A stretch of DNA of 64,000 nucleotides from Psychrobacter sp. JCM 18903 (GCF_000586475.1 NZ_BAWJ01000013.1:43119-107118), one strand, 5' to 3'; shown: positions 11,147-21,923, counted from the first letter of the stretch. Program-made: numbers and translations. Notes: generated from the sequence alone by a model not told the origin.

Positions 11147-12672
11147 TGAGTACAGCTACTACTGATAACAATGCCGTGCGTGAGCATGCCGTGCGTAAAG
11201 AGCTTTTCGTCGATGGCTATGAAGTGGTCATCGGCATCGAGATTCATTGCCAGCTCAATACCGAAAGTAAGATATTCTCAAGTGCGCCCACTGATTTTGG
11301 TCATGAGCCAAACAGCCAAGCCAGTATCGTCGACTTGGGTTTACCTGGCGTATTGCCAGTGCTAAATGCTGGCGTAGTCGATCGTGCCCTAAAATTTGGC
11401 ATCGGCGTCAACGCTGAGTTGGGTCTATTTAATACGTTTGACCGTAAAAACTACTTCTATCCAGATTTGCCTAAAGGCTATCAAATCACTCAGATGGCAA
11501 ACCCTATCGTTGGCGAAGGCTATATCGATGTCGTGGTCAATGAAGGGGATAAGAACGAATATCCAAAACGTATGGGCATCACCCGCGCGCATTTAGAAGA
11601 AGATGCGGGTAAATCAGTCCATGATGCCGTCGATGGTATGACTGGTGTGGATTTGAACCGTGCTGGTACGCCATTAATCGAAATCGTCTCTGAGCCTGAT
11701 ATGCGCTCGGCTCATGAAGCACTTGCCTATATCAAAGCCATTCATCAGCTGGTCACGTGGCTAGGAATCTCAGATGCAGTGATGGCTGAAGGCTCATTCC
11801 GCTGTGATTGTAACGTCTCTATTCGTAAGCCTGGTGCTGAATTGGGTACGCGTACTGAGCTCAAAAACCTCAACTCGTTCCGCTTTATCGAACGCGCTAT
11901 CAATCGTGAAATCGAGCGTCAAATCGATATTTTAGAGGACGGTGGCAAAGTACTGCAGGCAACGATGCTTTATGATCCAGAGCGCGACGAAACTCGTGTG
12001 ATGCGTACCAAAGAAGACGCCAACGATTATCGTTACTTCCCTGACCCTGACTTGCTACCTGTGCGTATCGAACAGCATACGGTTGATAGCATTCGTGCAG
12101 CAATGCCGGAGCTACCCGTTGCTCGTCGTGCCCGTTTTGAAGAAGCGCTTGGTCTATCAGAATATGATGCGCGTATCTTGACTGGTAGTCGTCAAATTGC
12201 CGATTACTTTGAAGCTGTGGTCGCAGAAGTTGGGCAAGCAGATGCCAAAATGGCTGGCAACTGGGTGATGGGTGACCTACTCGGTGCACTAAATAAAGAT
12301 GATAAAGAAATTACTGATTCCCCTATCAGCGCCAAGCAATTGGCTGGTATGCTAGCGCGTATCAAAGACGATACCTTGTCTGGCAAATTGGCTAAGAAAG
12401 TCTTTAGTGCGCTCTATGAGCGCGCGGGCGGCGATGCTGATGATGCCGCTGACAAAATCATCGAAGAAAAAGGTCTCAAGCAAGAAACCGATACGGGCGC
12501 TATCAAAGCCATCGTTGAAGAAGTCATTGCAAAAAACCAAGCGATGGTCGAAGAATATCGCGGCGGTAAAGAAAAAGCCTTTAACGGTCTGGTTGGGCAA
12601 GTGATGAAAGCCAGTCGTGGTAGTGCCAATCCCCAGCAAGTGAACCAAATCTTAAAAGAGCTATTGGGTTAA
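11146..12672 (+). CDS. gatB: Asp-tRNA(Asn)/Glu-tRNA(Gln) amidotransferase subunit B
   Basis: 508 residues from the ATG at 11146, chosen because GGAG lies 7 bases upstream and it overlaps the gatA stop; a longer frame upstream would lie inside gatA. GatB binds tRNA and phosphorylates the misacylated Glu/Asp before amidation. Visible motifs include [20 protein letters not shown] near residue 25, [30 protein letters not shown], and the YqeY-like tail with [20 protein letters not shown]. The presence of gatCAB suggests that Gln-tRNA or Asn-tRNA is made indirectly in this organism. Confidence 0.97.
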   Translation: MSTATTDNNAVREHAVRKELFVDGYEVVIGIEIHCQLNTESKIFSSAPTDFGHEPNSQASIVDLGLPGVLPVLNAGVVDRALKFGIGVNAELGLFNTFDRKNYFYPDLPKGYQITQMANPIVGEGYIDVVVNEGDKNEYPKRMGITRAHLEEDAGKSVHDAVDGMTGVDLNRAGTPLIEIVSEPDMRSAHEALAYIKAIHQLVTWLGISDAVMAEGSFRCDCNVSIRKPGAELGTRTELKNLNSFRFIERAINREIERQIDILEDGGKVLQATMLYDPERDETRVMRTKEDANDYRYFPDPDLLPVRIEQHTVDSIRAAMPELPVARRARFEEALGLSEYDARILTGSRQIADYFEAVVAEVGQADAKMAGNWVMGDLLGALNKDDKEITDSPISAKQLAGMLARIKDDTLSGKLAKKVFSALYERAGGDADDAADKIIEEKGLKQETDTGAIKAIVEEVIAKNQAMVEEYRGGKEKAFNGLVGQVMKASRGSANPQQVNQILKELLG

Positions 12673-12780
12673 TTGCTGATTGGTTGTACTGAGTGTAATA
12701 CGTAAATTAGAGTTATAGAATTTGACTAAAATAAATAGCTCTTGCAATATGCATAATTTTGCGTAAAATAGTCAGTCATT

Positions 12781-12856
12781 CGGGGCGTAGCGCAGTCTGG
12801 TAGCGCACTACACTGGGGGTGTAGTGGTCGCAGGTTCAAATCCTGCGTTCCGACCA
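12781..12856 (+). tRNA. tRNA-Pro (anticodon GGG), one base short
   Basis: Cloverleaf from CGGGGCG to CGACCA. The D-arm is GCGC AGTCTGGTA GCGC. The anticodon stem CTACA/TGTAG holds the loop CTGGGGG with anticodon GGG. The T arm is GCAGG-TTCAAAT-CCTGC, with encoded CCA. It is 76 nt where 77 is expected: only six bases (GTTCCG) remain for the seven-base 3' acceptor strand. A missing base between CCTG and CGTTCCG would restore normal pairing to CGGGGCG (with two G-U pairs). This matches the single-base losses seen in the protein genes. Confidence 0.92.
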
Positions 12857-12866
12857 AGAAATACTA

Positions 12867-12903
12867 AATAACTCAACGGCTTAGGTCGTTGAGTTATTTT
12901 TTT
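12867..12903 (+). terminator. Rho-independent terminator after tRNA-Pro
   Basis: Perfect 12-bp stem AATAACTCAACG / CGTTGAGTTATT with an 8-base loop, followed by a run of T, starting 10 bases past the tRNA CCA end. It likely ends the gatB/tRNA-Pro transcripts. Confidence 0.9.
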
Positions 12904-12922
12904 GGCACAAATTTGGCAAAAA

Positions 12923-13150
12923 TTAACATTGTATGCCAAAGTTATTCATGACTGGATGAAGCAGCTCGGCATTACATAAATTACCAATCATAAATGTCGC
13001 TGTTATTCCGATAATCAACAAGCCGATTACCCACATTGGCAACGTGAGCGACCAATTAGTTAAGCTTTGACTCTCGCAATTTCTACACCGCCAATCATTC
13101 TTTCTAAGCCTAGTTCCACAATCTGGGCACCGCTTATGATTAATAAACAT
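12923..13150 (-). CDS. Small zinc-ribbon membrane protein
   Basis: 75 residues from the ATG at 13150, chosen because GGAAGTGAG lies directly upstream; a longer start 15 bases earlier would swallow that site. The N-terminus has a zinc ribbon, CPDCGTRLRKNDWRCRNCES (two CxxC pairs, residues about 8-27). One membrane helix follows (WVIGLLIIGITATFMIG). The combination resembles small zinc-ribbon membrane proteins of unknown role. It lies just past the tRNA-Pro terminator, convergent to it, and shares orientation with the next gene. Confidence 0.7.
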   Translation of the reverse strand: MFINHKRCPDCGTRLRKNDWRCRNCESQSLTNWSLTLPMWVIGLLIIGITATFMIGNLCNAELLHPVMNNFGIQC

Positions 13151-13207
13151 CTCACTTCCTTCCAACCCTATTATTTTTACGCTTTATAAAACCTACATAC
13201 TACTATA

Positions 13208-13648
13208 CTACGAGCAGACCTCTTTGTTCAAAATCACTGTTTCTACTAGATTATCTTGATTGTCATAACTTGATAGCTTAACCACAACATTATTAGCTGC
13301 TTGATATTTTGCACTATAAAAACTCTGACAAAGTTCATCAACACCTAATTCTTGAAGGCTAGGCTCCATATTCTTAACTGCTATTGAGCTTGAATATAAG
13401 TTCATTTTCCAGCTCATCAGGTAATTTTTATCTCCCAGATTAAACTCAGGTTGCTCGTTATTGATTTTTTCATTAGCCACTCGATCCATTGAATCAAAAA
13501 AAATAGATGCAGTGTCTAAGTCTACATAATGGTAGTCGTCATCTACGACCTCAAAATCTTCAAAAAACTGATCCATCATACTGAATACTTCAGCGTTAGC
13601 ATTAACTGTTATTCCTATTGATATAACTGCGACTAGCCATTTGTTCAT
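13208..13648 (-). CDS. Secreted hypothetical protein
   Basis: 146 residues with a signal peptide (MNKWLVAVISIGITVNANAE, cleavage likely after the ANA). The mature part is acidic and rich in Asp, Glu and aromatic residues (FFEDFEVVDDDYHYVDLD). It has two Cys, one in the middle (LCQSFYSAKY) and one near the C-terminus (EVCS), that could form a disulfide in the periplasm. I do not recognise the family. It lies 57 bases upstream of the small zinc-ribbon gene on the same strand. Confidence 0.65.
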   Translation of the reverse strand: MNKWLVAVISIGITVNANAEVFSMMDQFFEDFEVVDDDYHYVDLDTASIFFDSMDRVANEKINNEQPEFNLGDKNYLMSWKMNLYSSSIAVKNMEPSLQELGVDELCQSFYSAKYQAANNVVVKLSSYDNQDNLVETVILNKEVCS

Positions 13649-14141
13649 AATATACTACCTATCATAATCAACATCTTTATTTCTTCAAACAATTCGAACT
13701 GTTTCTTGATTTTATCATATGTATAACTGCTTTTTTTCTCAGAACTTGATACTTCATAAATACCGTTTATTTTCTCAATTTGATAGGAGCCATGCACTAT
13801 TAATTGCTTGTTAAATACCTTTTAAGATAGGTTCTTATGGCAAAGTAGGGTTTTTTATCATAGCCAAAGTTATTACCATAGACATAGACGCACAGGCAGC
13901 GACAAGTAGTGGAATTGTCATGCATGAAGTATGGTATAGATGGTTATTTATCATAGGTTATCATCTTAGTTTTAATAGTAAGGCATTATTGAGAAGCGCT
14001 ATTCAACTTAATTTTTATATGATGAATATCATGCTTTAGTAATAGCATAATCAAGCACTACCCTAACCGATACTTGTCATCTATAGACTTTTGGCAAGCG
14101 AGCAGCTAGGGTAAATGTACCACTTTATGAAGGTTCAACCC
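13649..14141. other. Gene-free stretch
   Basis: About 490 AT-rich bases between a leftward secreted-protein gene and the rightward DUF1853 gene. It must hold both promoters, but I see no strong -35/-10 pair, no hairpin terminator and no frame with a convincing start. Confidence 0.4.
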
Positions 14142-15097
14142 ATGTCTGAGGCTATCGCTCAGCCCCTCTCGAATTACCTTATAGATGACGCACCTTGGGA
14201 CGTATACCAACGACCTTATGTGCGTGATTTAGCGTATGTACTTGCCTGCCCTAACGTCTTGACGGAGTGGCTCGATGTTACACCGCATCAGAATACACAT
14301 ACCGTGTCGGTACATAGCGCACACTTTTGGCAACAGCAGTTTGCGGCGTATCAGCAGCGTTTAGAAGAGCTAGATAGCACCAATGCTTATCAGGTGCTGA
14401 CTCGCTATTTACTCAAGCGCCCTAGCCCCAATCGTTTGGGTTTTCACTTTGAAGGGTTACTGTCCTTTTGGCTAGAGGATGGCTTTGCGCGCAAGCTACA
14501 TCCGTATGAAACGCTAGCCAGTAACGTCCAGTTGTATAACGGTAAGCAGACGACTGGTGAGCTGGATTTAATCTTATATAATCATGGAGAAAATCTGGTC
14601 GAGCATTGGGAGCTGGCGATTAAGTTTTTTATGGGCTCAGCACCGTTTGCTCCTGAGAACTGGGTTGGCATCAACTCCAAGGACAATCTACAGCGTAAAA
14701 TGACCCATATGCAAACCAAGCAGTTTCGTACCGTATGGTAGATACCGAAAAGCATGGACAAGTTAACATTGATAAGCGTTATGGCGTGATTAAAGGGCGA
14801 TTCTTTTTGCCAATTAATACCACTAACTTTACTTATCCGCCTTGGTTAGCACCAAGCTTTCCGATGCACGAATGGTGCGATAGCACTGATATGACGAATC
14901 TTGCGACGCTTGATATAAGGGCATTACGAGCCGCCCATTATATCGAATGGTTTACTAGGCGCGACTGCTATGATGGAAGACAGCCGCAGGTAGCTTGGTC
15001 AAACGACGCACTGCCTACGACAGGACTATACTTCGAAGGTTATAGTCCGATCGTCATTTATCCTGAACAGCGCGACAAAACGCATGACAAATTTTAG
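14142..15097 (+). CDS. DUF1853 family protein (frame broken by an apparent 1-base deletion)
   Basis: About 318 residues after correction, starting MSEAIAQPLSNYLIDDAPWD; AAGG lies upstream of this ATG, which I prefer to one 27 bases earlier. The family's conserved core is visible: RLGFHFEGLLSFWLED, NVQLYNGKQTTGELDLIL, EHWELAIKFFMG and WVGINSKDNLQRKMTHMQT. The GELDLIL...HWELAIKF pattern resembles the acidic/Lys core of PD-(D/E)XK nuclease folds (inference). The frame breaks at about 14738, where GTATGG followed by TAG reads VWVDTEK if one G is added. Function unknown. Confidence 0.85.
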
Positions 15098-15160
15098 TAA
15101 CGTCCACCGCATTATATGCACATGGACGCTTTAGCCATCTGTTTTATTAATGCAATGAAG

Positions 15161-16421
15161 CTACCAAGTATAGCGTCCATACAAGCTAATCTCACTACGT
15201 TTGGCTTTTTCTGAATCGAGACTGTCAGTCAGCAATTTGATGCCAGCATAGCGACTGTCTACAGCGAGACCCAATGCTTGCGTTTGCGGCTCTATTAAGC
15301 CCGCCACCGTAATGGGGAAAGCATCATTGGACGTTTGGTAGCCTGCGGATAATTGATATAAGTCTTGAATGTCATTCACTTGACCATGTAGACCGAGCTG
15401 CCATTGACTGTCTAGCTGATGCTGAAGCTACCTTCAACTCGCCATGGCAATGTCTGTGTGACATCGTCAGTACTAAGCTGCCCTTCAATCGTATAGAGAG
15501 GTCTGCCGTTGACGTCATAATCCAACGCATAACGAGTGCTCGGCATGTCTTTCCAGCGCATGCGTCCAAGGATATCGTAGCCACTCAGAGACAACTGCGT
15601 ACTATCAGACAACTGACCGGTGAGCTGCAAATCGAGCGAATAACCATATCCCGAAGGTTTCGCGGGGTTCCAGTCTAAATTTTCTTCCCCTAAGGCGGTT
15701 CATCATAGTAATAATCGATGTAAGCGTTGGTTTTATCTAAACTGTCTCGTATGTCTGTCACCTCATTATTTGGTAACACTCTGGTGCTTAAATCGCCAAC
15801 TATCTTACCTTCTAATGCATGCAGTCCTTGCCAGAGATTGGCTCGAGTCGTCAATTGCCAGTTAGGCAGGAGCTGCTGCGTCAGACCAATATTAGCACCG
15901 AATCTTTCATTGTGCTTGGCTTCCAAAAATAACGGATAAGTTTGACTGGTACTTGAGGGCTGTTTATTTTCATACTGCCAATAAACTTCGGCAGTCTCTT
16001 TGCTAAACGTCATTAAATAATCATAACGCCAACCTAGACCGTAGCTAATCGCACTGCCCGCAGGACGAATCTCAAGCGACGTCCGACCTTGGGCATAAGC
16101 ATGATCACCCGAGTTCAAAGGGGCACTCCAATCGTCTAAAAATGCTGAGATAGGCTGGGTTGGACTATGAGCCGTTGCCATCAGACTCCACTCTATCTGC
16201 GCGTTTGACTGAGCAATATGACCGTCCAGCAACCCTGTCGCTTGGGGGTAGAAGTAAAAATTCGTGTCAGCAGCTGGTATATCTGCACTATCAGCAACCG
16301 CAGCGCTGGATATCATCATAGCGGCAATCGCTGGCGCAGTGATTAACTTGGTACGGCTGTATAAATGTGATGCTAAGCTTTTAGGTAAAAAACCATAGAG
16401 ACTTGAAACGTTATATGGCAT
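15161..16421 (-). CDS. Putative outer-membrane beta-barrel protein (two frame breaks)
   Basis: About 420 residues after correction. The start at 16421 (MPYNVSSLYGFLPK) follows GTGAG and lies beyond a terminator; a longer frame would run through that hairpin. A hydrophobic export signal ends near AVADSAD. The rest alternates in the manner of beta strands (YGLGWRYDYLMTFSKETAEVY, LLPNWQLTTRANLWQGLH, STQLSLSGYDILGRMRW) and ends in an aromatic residue (SEISLYGRYTW), typical of barrels inserted by BamA. Breaks lie near 15691 (DEP|ALGEENLDW) and near 15418 (VEGSF|QHQLDSQWQL), each repaired by one base. Family not recognised. It lies downstream of a lipoprotein gene but behind a terminator. Confidence 0.6.
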
Positions 16422-16448
16422 AAATTTCTCACGTTTATTAGAGAGCAT

Positions 16449-16480
16449 AAAAAAGAGACAGGAATCTGTCTCTTTTTTGT
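16449..16480. terminator. Terminator hairpin between the lipoprotein and barrel genes
   Basis: AAAAAGAGACAG and CTGTCTCTTTTT pair as a 12-bp stem with a 4-base loop, A-rich on one side and T-rich on the other. It can stop the leftward lipoprotein transcript ending at 16549, and its symmetry allows either direction. Confidence 0.8.
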
Positions 16481-16548
16481 TGCTATACCTCAATCGCTAC
16501 TAACAACGGTTGAGAGTCGATGTGACACATGATTTGATTATAGAATAA

Positions 16549-17994
16549 TTAAACTATCATCAGTAAACTTGGCAGTAACTTTGCATCATTATCCATTAAA
16601 TCACCGTAGTCTTTACCGTTAACCATGATATCGCCAAGCTTACCCATTTTATCTTTAATAAAATCACCATTGGCATCAACATTTAACTTGATCGACGCTT
16701 TATTTTGCTCAACGGTAAACTGGGTGCTAACCACATCATAGTTATTATCTAAGCTTGACTTACCTGTTACAAATAGCTTCTTACCCTCTACGCTAGCAGT
16801 CAGACCTTGTAGCTCAATAACATTACGAGCAGTACGTTTAAGATTGGCTTGGAAATCAAGTGGAATCGTTGTTGCGCCCTGTTTAGTTACCTTGCCTTTA
16901 AGCGCCAATACTATTTCCATACCTACGTATTTATTGGCGGCCTCTTCGATATCACCGACTTCATCGATTATGATAAATTTCTTTATATCAGCGTCATTGG
17001 CAGTCGCGTTCAGTGTAATCTCTACATCAGTCATCGGTTTTTGCTTGGTCATCTTGCCCGTTATAGCAAACTTATAAGGGATTGTTCTAACCACCAGACT
17101 GTTATCTGCTAGCTTTCTGCTGACATCCAGTGCGGCAAATTCAAAATCTTTTGCTTCAATCACGCTATCATTAGCCGTCAACTTCAGGCTGCTTAATTTG
17201 ATGACCGCCTTTTCTAGCGTGATGCCTTCTCTATTTGCGTCATTGATATCAAACTCATCATTGACCACGACTTTATCACTGAATTGACCACTGACTGTTG
17301 CGCCTTTAGTACTTGAGTTGAGGGTAACGGTATCAGTGCCAGTGCCAATGTTAATACTCTTGAAACCCAAACTACCGTTAAAGTTATCTGTACTGGTGTT
17401 TGAGCTTAACGCATCTTCAAAGCCATCAAATGCTACCTTAAAATTGTCTTGATTGACGACAACAGGTCCGTACAAACCTGTTTGCGGGTTATACACATAA
17501 TCGTATTCTTCAATATCAACCTTGGTGCTACCAGTTAAGGTAAACTTACCATCCGTATTTAACGTCGCTAAAAAGTCTTTTTCTGGGGTCAAGACTATAT
17601 TTCCTAATGCTGTTTCAAACTCTTCATCATTAGCCAATGCAGTAATGTCAGCTGCCGTGAGCTGTGATACCTCATTCTCTTCCATATAGTATTTTAGATC
17701 ACTTGGGATATCGAAGGTATAACCCAGACGTGTATCTTGCTTTTCTGTAAGGATATCGCTTACATCTTCGTAAGCATCTGTAACCGCTTTATTGTCACTG
17801 ACAAACAGCTTGGCGGTACGAATCATCTCTTTCGCTTGCTCGATCTCAGACAAACTATTATCGACAGGCGGCTTAACTGGCACATCTGGCGTATTAGTAC
17901 CATTACCAGAAGAAGAGTTATTGTTGTCATCACCACAGCCTGCTAACGCTAACGTGCTGGCTAACGCTAATGCGCTCAATTTAAAAAATTTCAT
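16549..17994 (-). CDS. Surface or periplasmic lipoprotein, family not recognised
   Basis: 481 residues. The signal peptide ends in a lipobox LAG-C20, followed by an Asp/Asn/Ser/Gly-rich linker (GDDNNNSSSGNGTNTPDVPV), so the mature protein is lipid-anchored. DD after the Cys may favour inner-membrane retention under E. coli sorting rules, which are not certain for this group. The body has repeated beta-like segments ending in valine-rich strands (VNLDITDV-type, VDIEEYDYVYNPQTGLYGPV, SVEGKKLFVTGKSSLDNNYD). I do not recognise a domain. A barrel-like gene lies just downstream. Confidence 0.65.
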   Translation of the reverse strand: MKFFKLSALALASTLALAGCGDDNNNSSSGNGTNTPDVPVKPPVDNSLSEIEQAKEMIRTAKLFVSDNKAVTDAYEDVSDILTEKQDTRLGYTFDIPSDLKYYMEENEVSQLTAADITALANDEEFETALGNIVLTPEKDFLATLNTDGKFTLTGSTKVDIEEYDYVYNPQTGLYGPVVVNQDNFKVAFDGFEDALSSNTSTDNFNGSLGFKSINIGTGTDTVTLNSSTKGATVSGQFSDKVVVNDEFDINDANREGITLEKAVIKLSSLKLTANDSVIEAKDFEFAALDVSRKLADNSLVVRTIPYKFAITGKMTKQKPMTDVEITLNATANDADIKKFIIIDEVGDIEEAANKYVGMEIVLALKGKVTKQGATTIPLDFQANLKRTARNVIELQGLTASVEGKKLFVTGKSSLDNNYDVVSTQFTVEQNKASIKLNVDANGDFIKDKMGKLGDIMVNGKDYGDLMDNDAKLLPSLLMIV

Positions 17995-18264
17995 AACACA
18001 GTCCTTTATAGAGTAATTTTAAAAACTAGAAGCATCAAAATTTTTATATAATTAAGCAAATAATGCCTCAATTCAAAAAACCGCCTCTTAATTTAGAAAA
18101 CTTAAGTTTGCTTTAAAATAAAATAATAATACTCTTATTTAAGCAACTTATCTATAAAGTAAACGAATATAACAGAAATGTTACACAAAAAGTAAATGCC
18201 GTTGTTGCGACTAATCTTGACTGTCTACCAAAGATACTTTATCAATAGCTTTCAATCACTTGCA

Positions 18265-18770
18265 TCAGTCGTACCTGAGCATATCTGCGCTTGGCATGCG
18301 CTCAGCGTGAAAGCGCACAATAGCAATACCGGCACTAGCAAGGGCTTTGTCTTTTTTGTCATCCGCCTTTTGACGCGCTTTACTCGTGTGTGTCCAATCA
18401 TCAAGCTCGATAGCAACCAGCGTGTCTGCGCATCAATATCCACAATCACATAATCGACGCTTTGACGACAGATACGATTGAACCAAAAACTACGCTCGGA
18501 GGCTTCACTGCTATTGCCTTCGATAATACGTGACAGTTGAACTTGAACGAAAATATGATATTCCGGCAACGCACTTTTTAGCTTATTAAAGAAAATGACT
18601 TCCGTATCCGTCATAATCGGCATCGGCGCAAACGGCCAAATAGCCAACTCATCGCCGCGTACTGGCTTTGGATCAGGCTCAACAACTGGGGGTTTTTTCA
18701 ACAGCTTTGGTACGGTAATCAGCCCTAAAAACCCAACGGCCAATATTAAAAATATAACACCAAATGACAT
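18265..18770 (-). CDS. DUF2726 family membrane-anchored protein (frame broken)
   Basis: About 168 residues after correction. An N-terminal helix (VIFLILAVGFLGLITV) anchors it. The DUF2726 domain follows: NKLKSALPEYHIFVQVQLSR, SVDYVIVDIDAQT, then in a second frame LVAIELDDWTHTSKARQKAD, AGIAIVRFHAERMPS, ending at TGA 18267-18265. The D...AIELDD pattern matches the PD-(D/E)XK-like core proposed for such domains (inference). The break is near base 18433, where one missing base after DAQT restores TLVAIEL. Function unknown. Confidence 0.75.
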
Positions 18771-18940
18771 GGTTTTACCTTATACATGATTAAGGCAGCC
18801 AAATATGTATGACGACTTCCATAAAGTGACATACATACTCAACTGCGACAGGGCAGCCCTTATAGGCTGACCCGTTATACAGAAAAAATCAGGGCAGTCG
18901 GCGCACATCGTAGCTAAGCTTACGCCAATCAGCAAACACT

Positions 18941-18973
18941 AAAACAAAAAACACGACAATAAATGTCGTGTTT
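18941..18973 (-). terminator. Terminator for the SPOR gene
   Basis: AAACACGACA / TGTCGTGTTT stem (10 bp, 5-base loop), followed on the minus strand by TTTTTGTTTT. It lies about 95 bases past the stop of the leftward LysM/SPOR gene. Confidence 0.85.
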
Positions 18974-19066
18974 GAATAAAACTCAGATAAAACAATAAAA
19001 TCTAACAAAGACTCTGCTGTTATTTAGCAACAATAGTCATCTGATTATAGTGATTTTCACACTATT

Positions 19067-20262
19067 TTAGCGCCAGTATAAAACCCAAGCACTGGTCGTA
19101 TTGACCTTAGGATCGCTATTGATTTTATCTTTTAACGCTAATGCCGCCACTTTACCGCGCTCAGGACCGACGATGACGCGAACCCCGCGGCTAGTAGGGC
19201 TGGTCTTAACTTGGTAGCCTGCGGATTTAAATTTCTTTGCCAGCTCATCCGCTTTGGCTTGGTCATTTGCCAATGCTACTTGCACCCCAAAGCTGCCTTT
19301 GGCGTCGGTTTCTTTGACTTCTTTACGGGCTTCGCTGAGTTTCTGCTGTGCTTCACGCTTAGCATCCGCTGATTTTTTGGCTAAAGCTTCTTCTTTCTGA
19401 CGCTTGTCTTCGCGTGCCTGCTCAGCCGCTGCCGCTTCACGTGCTAATCGCTCGACCTGCTTACGTGATGGAATGGTGATTTTTTGACCCAATTGTAGCG
19501 ATGTCGACGGTGACAGATCATTCGCTTGTGCCAATACTTCTACTGGCATATTGTATTGCCGCGCCAGTTTAATCAGCCCATCTCCTCTTTTGACTTGATA
19601 ATCAGAAGGCGATTTTGGTGGCTCATTTTTAGCCGCTTCTGCTGCCGCTTGTTTTTTCTCAGCCGCAGCATCCGCTTGTTTCTTAGCATCCGCTTGTCTT
19701 TTTGCTTCCGCTTCTTTTTTACTGTCTGCTAGTTTCTTAGCTGCAGCCTGCTCTTTAATCGCCGCTTGCCTTTGAGCCTCTTGTTGCGCTTGGGCAGCTT
19801 TTTGCTGGTCGCCAGTGTTTGTCTCACTTTCAGCTGACTCAGCAGCGCTAGTCTTTTTTATTGGCGTTGTAGCGTCATTTTTTTCCGCATCGGATTTGGA
19901 TTTATCACTCTCTTCAGCAGCTGCCGCACTACTGGCCATGTACTGCTGACTTTCTGCACGGGCTTTTGCCAATGCTTCCGCCTCAGCGGCTTCCTGTTCA
20001 GTTAAGAACTGCTGGGCACGTTTTTCTTGTTCAGCCACACGAGCAGCGCGCTCTTTTTGTTTTTCTGCCAAGATACGTTTTTCAGTCTCGATATCCGTCG
20101 TCAGCGGCTGAGGAGACTCTTGCTCAGGGCTTGGCTTATCTACCATTGCTGACGCTGGTTGTGGTTCATTACTATCACCAATCTGTTGCACCATGCGTAT
20201 AGCATCACGCTACCGCCAATAATCATCCCAATGCCCAATAAGGCTTGTCTCGAAAAGTTCAT
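19067..20262 (-). CDS. LysM and SPOR domain protein (frame break near the N-terminus)
   Basis: About 398 residues after correction. The start MNFSRQALLGIGMIIGGSVM (ATG at 20262) gives an N-terminal membrane helix. One missing base near 20195 joins it to MVQQIGDSNEPQP. A long Ala/Glu/Lys/Gln-rich region with coiled-coil character (residues about 50-215) leads to a LysM domain (YQVKRGDGLIKLARQYNMPV...LQLGQKITIP). A second charged linker and a C-terminal SPOR domain follow (SFGVQVALANDQAKADELAK...VIVGPERGK). SPOR binds denuded glycan strands at the division septum, so a cell-envelope or division role like FtsN/DedD is likely. It follows folC, as SPOR genes often do. Confidence 0.85.
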
Positions 20263-20519
20263 CCGTTTACGTCTCTTAGTTGGTAATAAGTTGATTGAGC
20301 GGCGCAACTGCCGTCTCAAAACTGTGTTTAGATAGTTTTAATAGCCTTGATAGGTGTCATTGCCACCAGTTGCGTCCATCTGTTTTTAAATGTTATGCCA
20401 AGCGTTTAATGCCATTATAGAGCAGCTTGCCAAATCACTTTGATTATAAAGCATATTTTTCATACTGTCTGCCATCATGCTACTACTAAGATTAACATTA
20501 AATAAGCACCATTTTAATG

Positions 20520-21923
20520 TTAATTATCAACCGCCAGTGCTGCCAGTGCCTCGCCGATCGTATGAAAGGAGCCACATACCACGATAAGGTCTTGCGGCTG
20601 ACTGGCATTGATAGCTGCATCGGTCGCTTCTGATAAACGTTTAAATTCGTGTATTTGAGCATTGTCGACATAGCTTGATAGGATACCTTGCAAGTGCTCA
20701 GTGCTCGCAGCACGTGGATAATCAATCTCAGCGACAAACCAATCGCTAATCGGTAAGCCCGCTATCGTCAAATGCTGCACGACTTTATTGATATCTTTAT
20801 CACCCAACATAGAAAACAGCATTTTAATGCTGGCAGGTTTTCCTGTAGTTTGATTTTTTCGGCTACTATTTGGATTACTGCTGTGATTGAGAGCCTCAGA
20901 GCTATTTTGATTGGCTAAATGCTGTTGCCAAAGCGGTAATAGTTGCGCCAATAAAAACTCGACGCCTTGCTCGTTATGCGCGACATCAAACAGCCAATGA
21001 CGATTGTGGGTCTCACGATAATCAAAGCGACCAGCGAGCCTAACCGTTTGTAATGCTTGCTCAATAGCAGTACTATCGACATTTAATGAACTTGCGAGCA
21101 CTGCTGATAAGGCATTAGTAGTATTGGTCAATGACAGCGCTGGACGTGGTAACTGCATGGTAACGGCGGCATTGCTGTACTGCCAAGCGCTTGTATCCAC
21201 TTCACGATAATCAAAGTCTTGCCCAACTTGATAACAAGTTGCTTGATGCTTATCAATCGCTTGCTGCACACTGACTGGCATCGCGGTAGCACCATAAACC
21301 ACGCTGATACCATCACGTAAGATACCTGCTTTCTCACGGCCAATATCTTCGACATTGTCACCTAGCCAATCAACATGGTCGATAGCGATATTGGTAATCA
21401 CTGCCATATCAGGATCGATGATATTGACCACATCTAAGCGCCCACCCAGACCGACTTCTAACACCCAGACATCACAGTCCGCTTCGGCAAATATTAATAA
21501 TGCGGCAAGTGTGGTCATCTCAAAAAATGACAAGGTCAGCTCACACGCTAATCGCGCTGCTTCTACCTTGCTAAAGGCTTCAATTAACGTCTCGTCACTG
21601 ACCATCTCGCCATTGATACGCACACGCTCATTGAATACACTTAGATGCGGTGATTGATACAGAGCCGTTTTATAACCTGCTGCTTGGCACATCTGCGCGA
21701 TGACAGCCGTCGTTGAGCCTTTACCATTGGTGCCCGCCACCGTAAATACATAAGCATCGTCTTTGGCTGACTGTACCACGCCTAACGCCTCGGCAACTGG
21801 CAAAACTCGCGACAACCCCATATCTATTGCCGATACATGAATCTGCTGCATATAATCGAGCCATTCGGTCAAGCTAGAGTGATTGTTGGGAGTGTTAGGG
21901 TTAGAAGGTAGAGAGTCAGACAT
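20520..21923 (-). CDS. folC: Bifunctional folylpolyglutamate synthase / dihydrofolate synthase
   Basis: 467 residues. FolC adds glutamate to dihydropteroate and tetrahydrofolate. The P-loop FTVAGTNGKGSTTAVIAQMC (about residues 60-79) is the Mur-ligase-type ATP site. YQSPHLSVFNERVRING, LEVGLGGRLDVVN and TNIAIDHVDWLGD carry folate and metal sites. GRFDYRETHNRHWLFDVAHN opens the C-terminal domain. A low-complexity Asn/Ser insertion occurs at about residues 340-365. It lies downstream of accD behind a likely terminator and upstream of the SPOR gene. Confidence 0.95.
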   Translation of the reverse strand: MSDSLPSNPNTPNNHSSLTEWLDYMQQIHVSAIDMGLSRVLPVAEALGVVQSAKDDAYVFTVAGTNGKGSTTAVIAQMCQAAGYKTALYQSPHLSVFNERVRINGEMVSDETLIEAFSKVEAARLACELTLSFFEMTTLAALLIFAEADCDVWVLEVGLGGRLDVVNIIDPDMAVITNIAIDHVDWLGDNVEDIGREKAGILRDGISVVYGATAMPVSVQQAIDKHQATCYQVGQDFDYREVDTSAWQYSNAAVTMQLPRPALSLTNTTNALSAVLASSLNVDSTAIEQALQTVRLAGRFDYRETHNRHWLFDVAHNEQGVEFLLAQLLPLWQQHLANQNSSEALNHSSNPNSSRKNQTTGKPASIKMLFSMLGDKDINKVVQHLTIAGLPISDWFVAEIDYPRAASTEHLQGILSSYVDNAQIHEFKRLSEATDAAINASQPQDLIVVCGSFHTIGEALAALAVDN

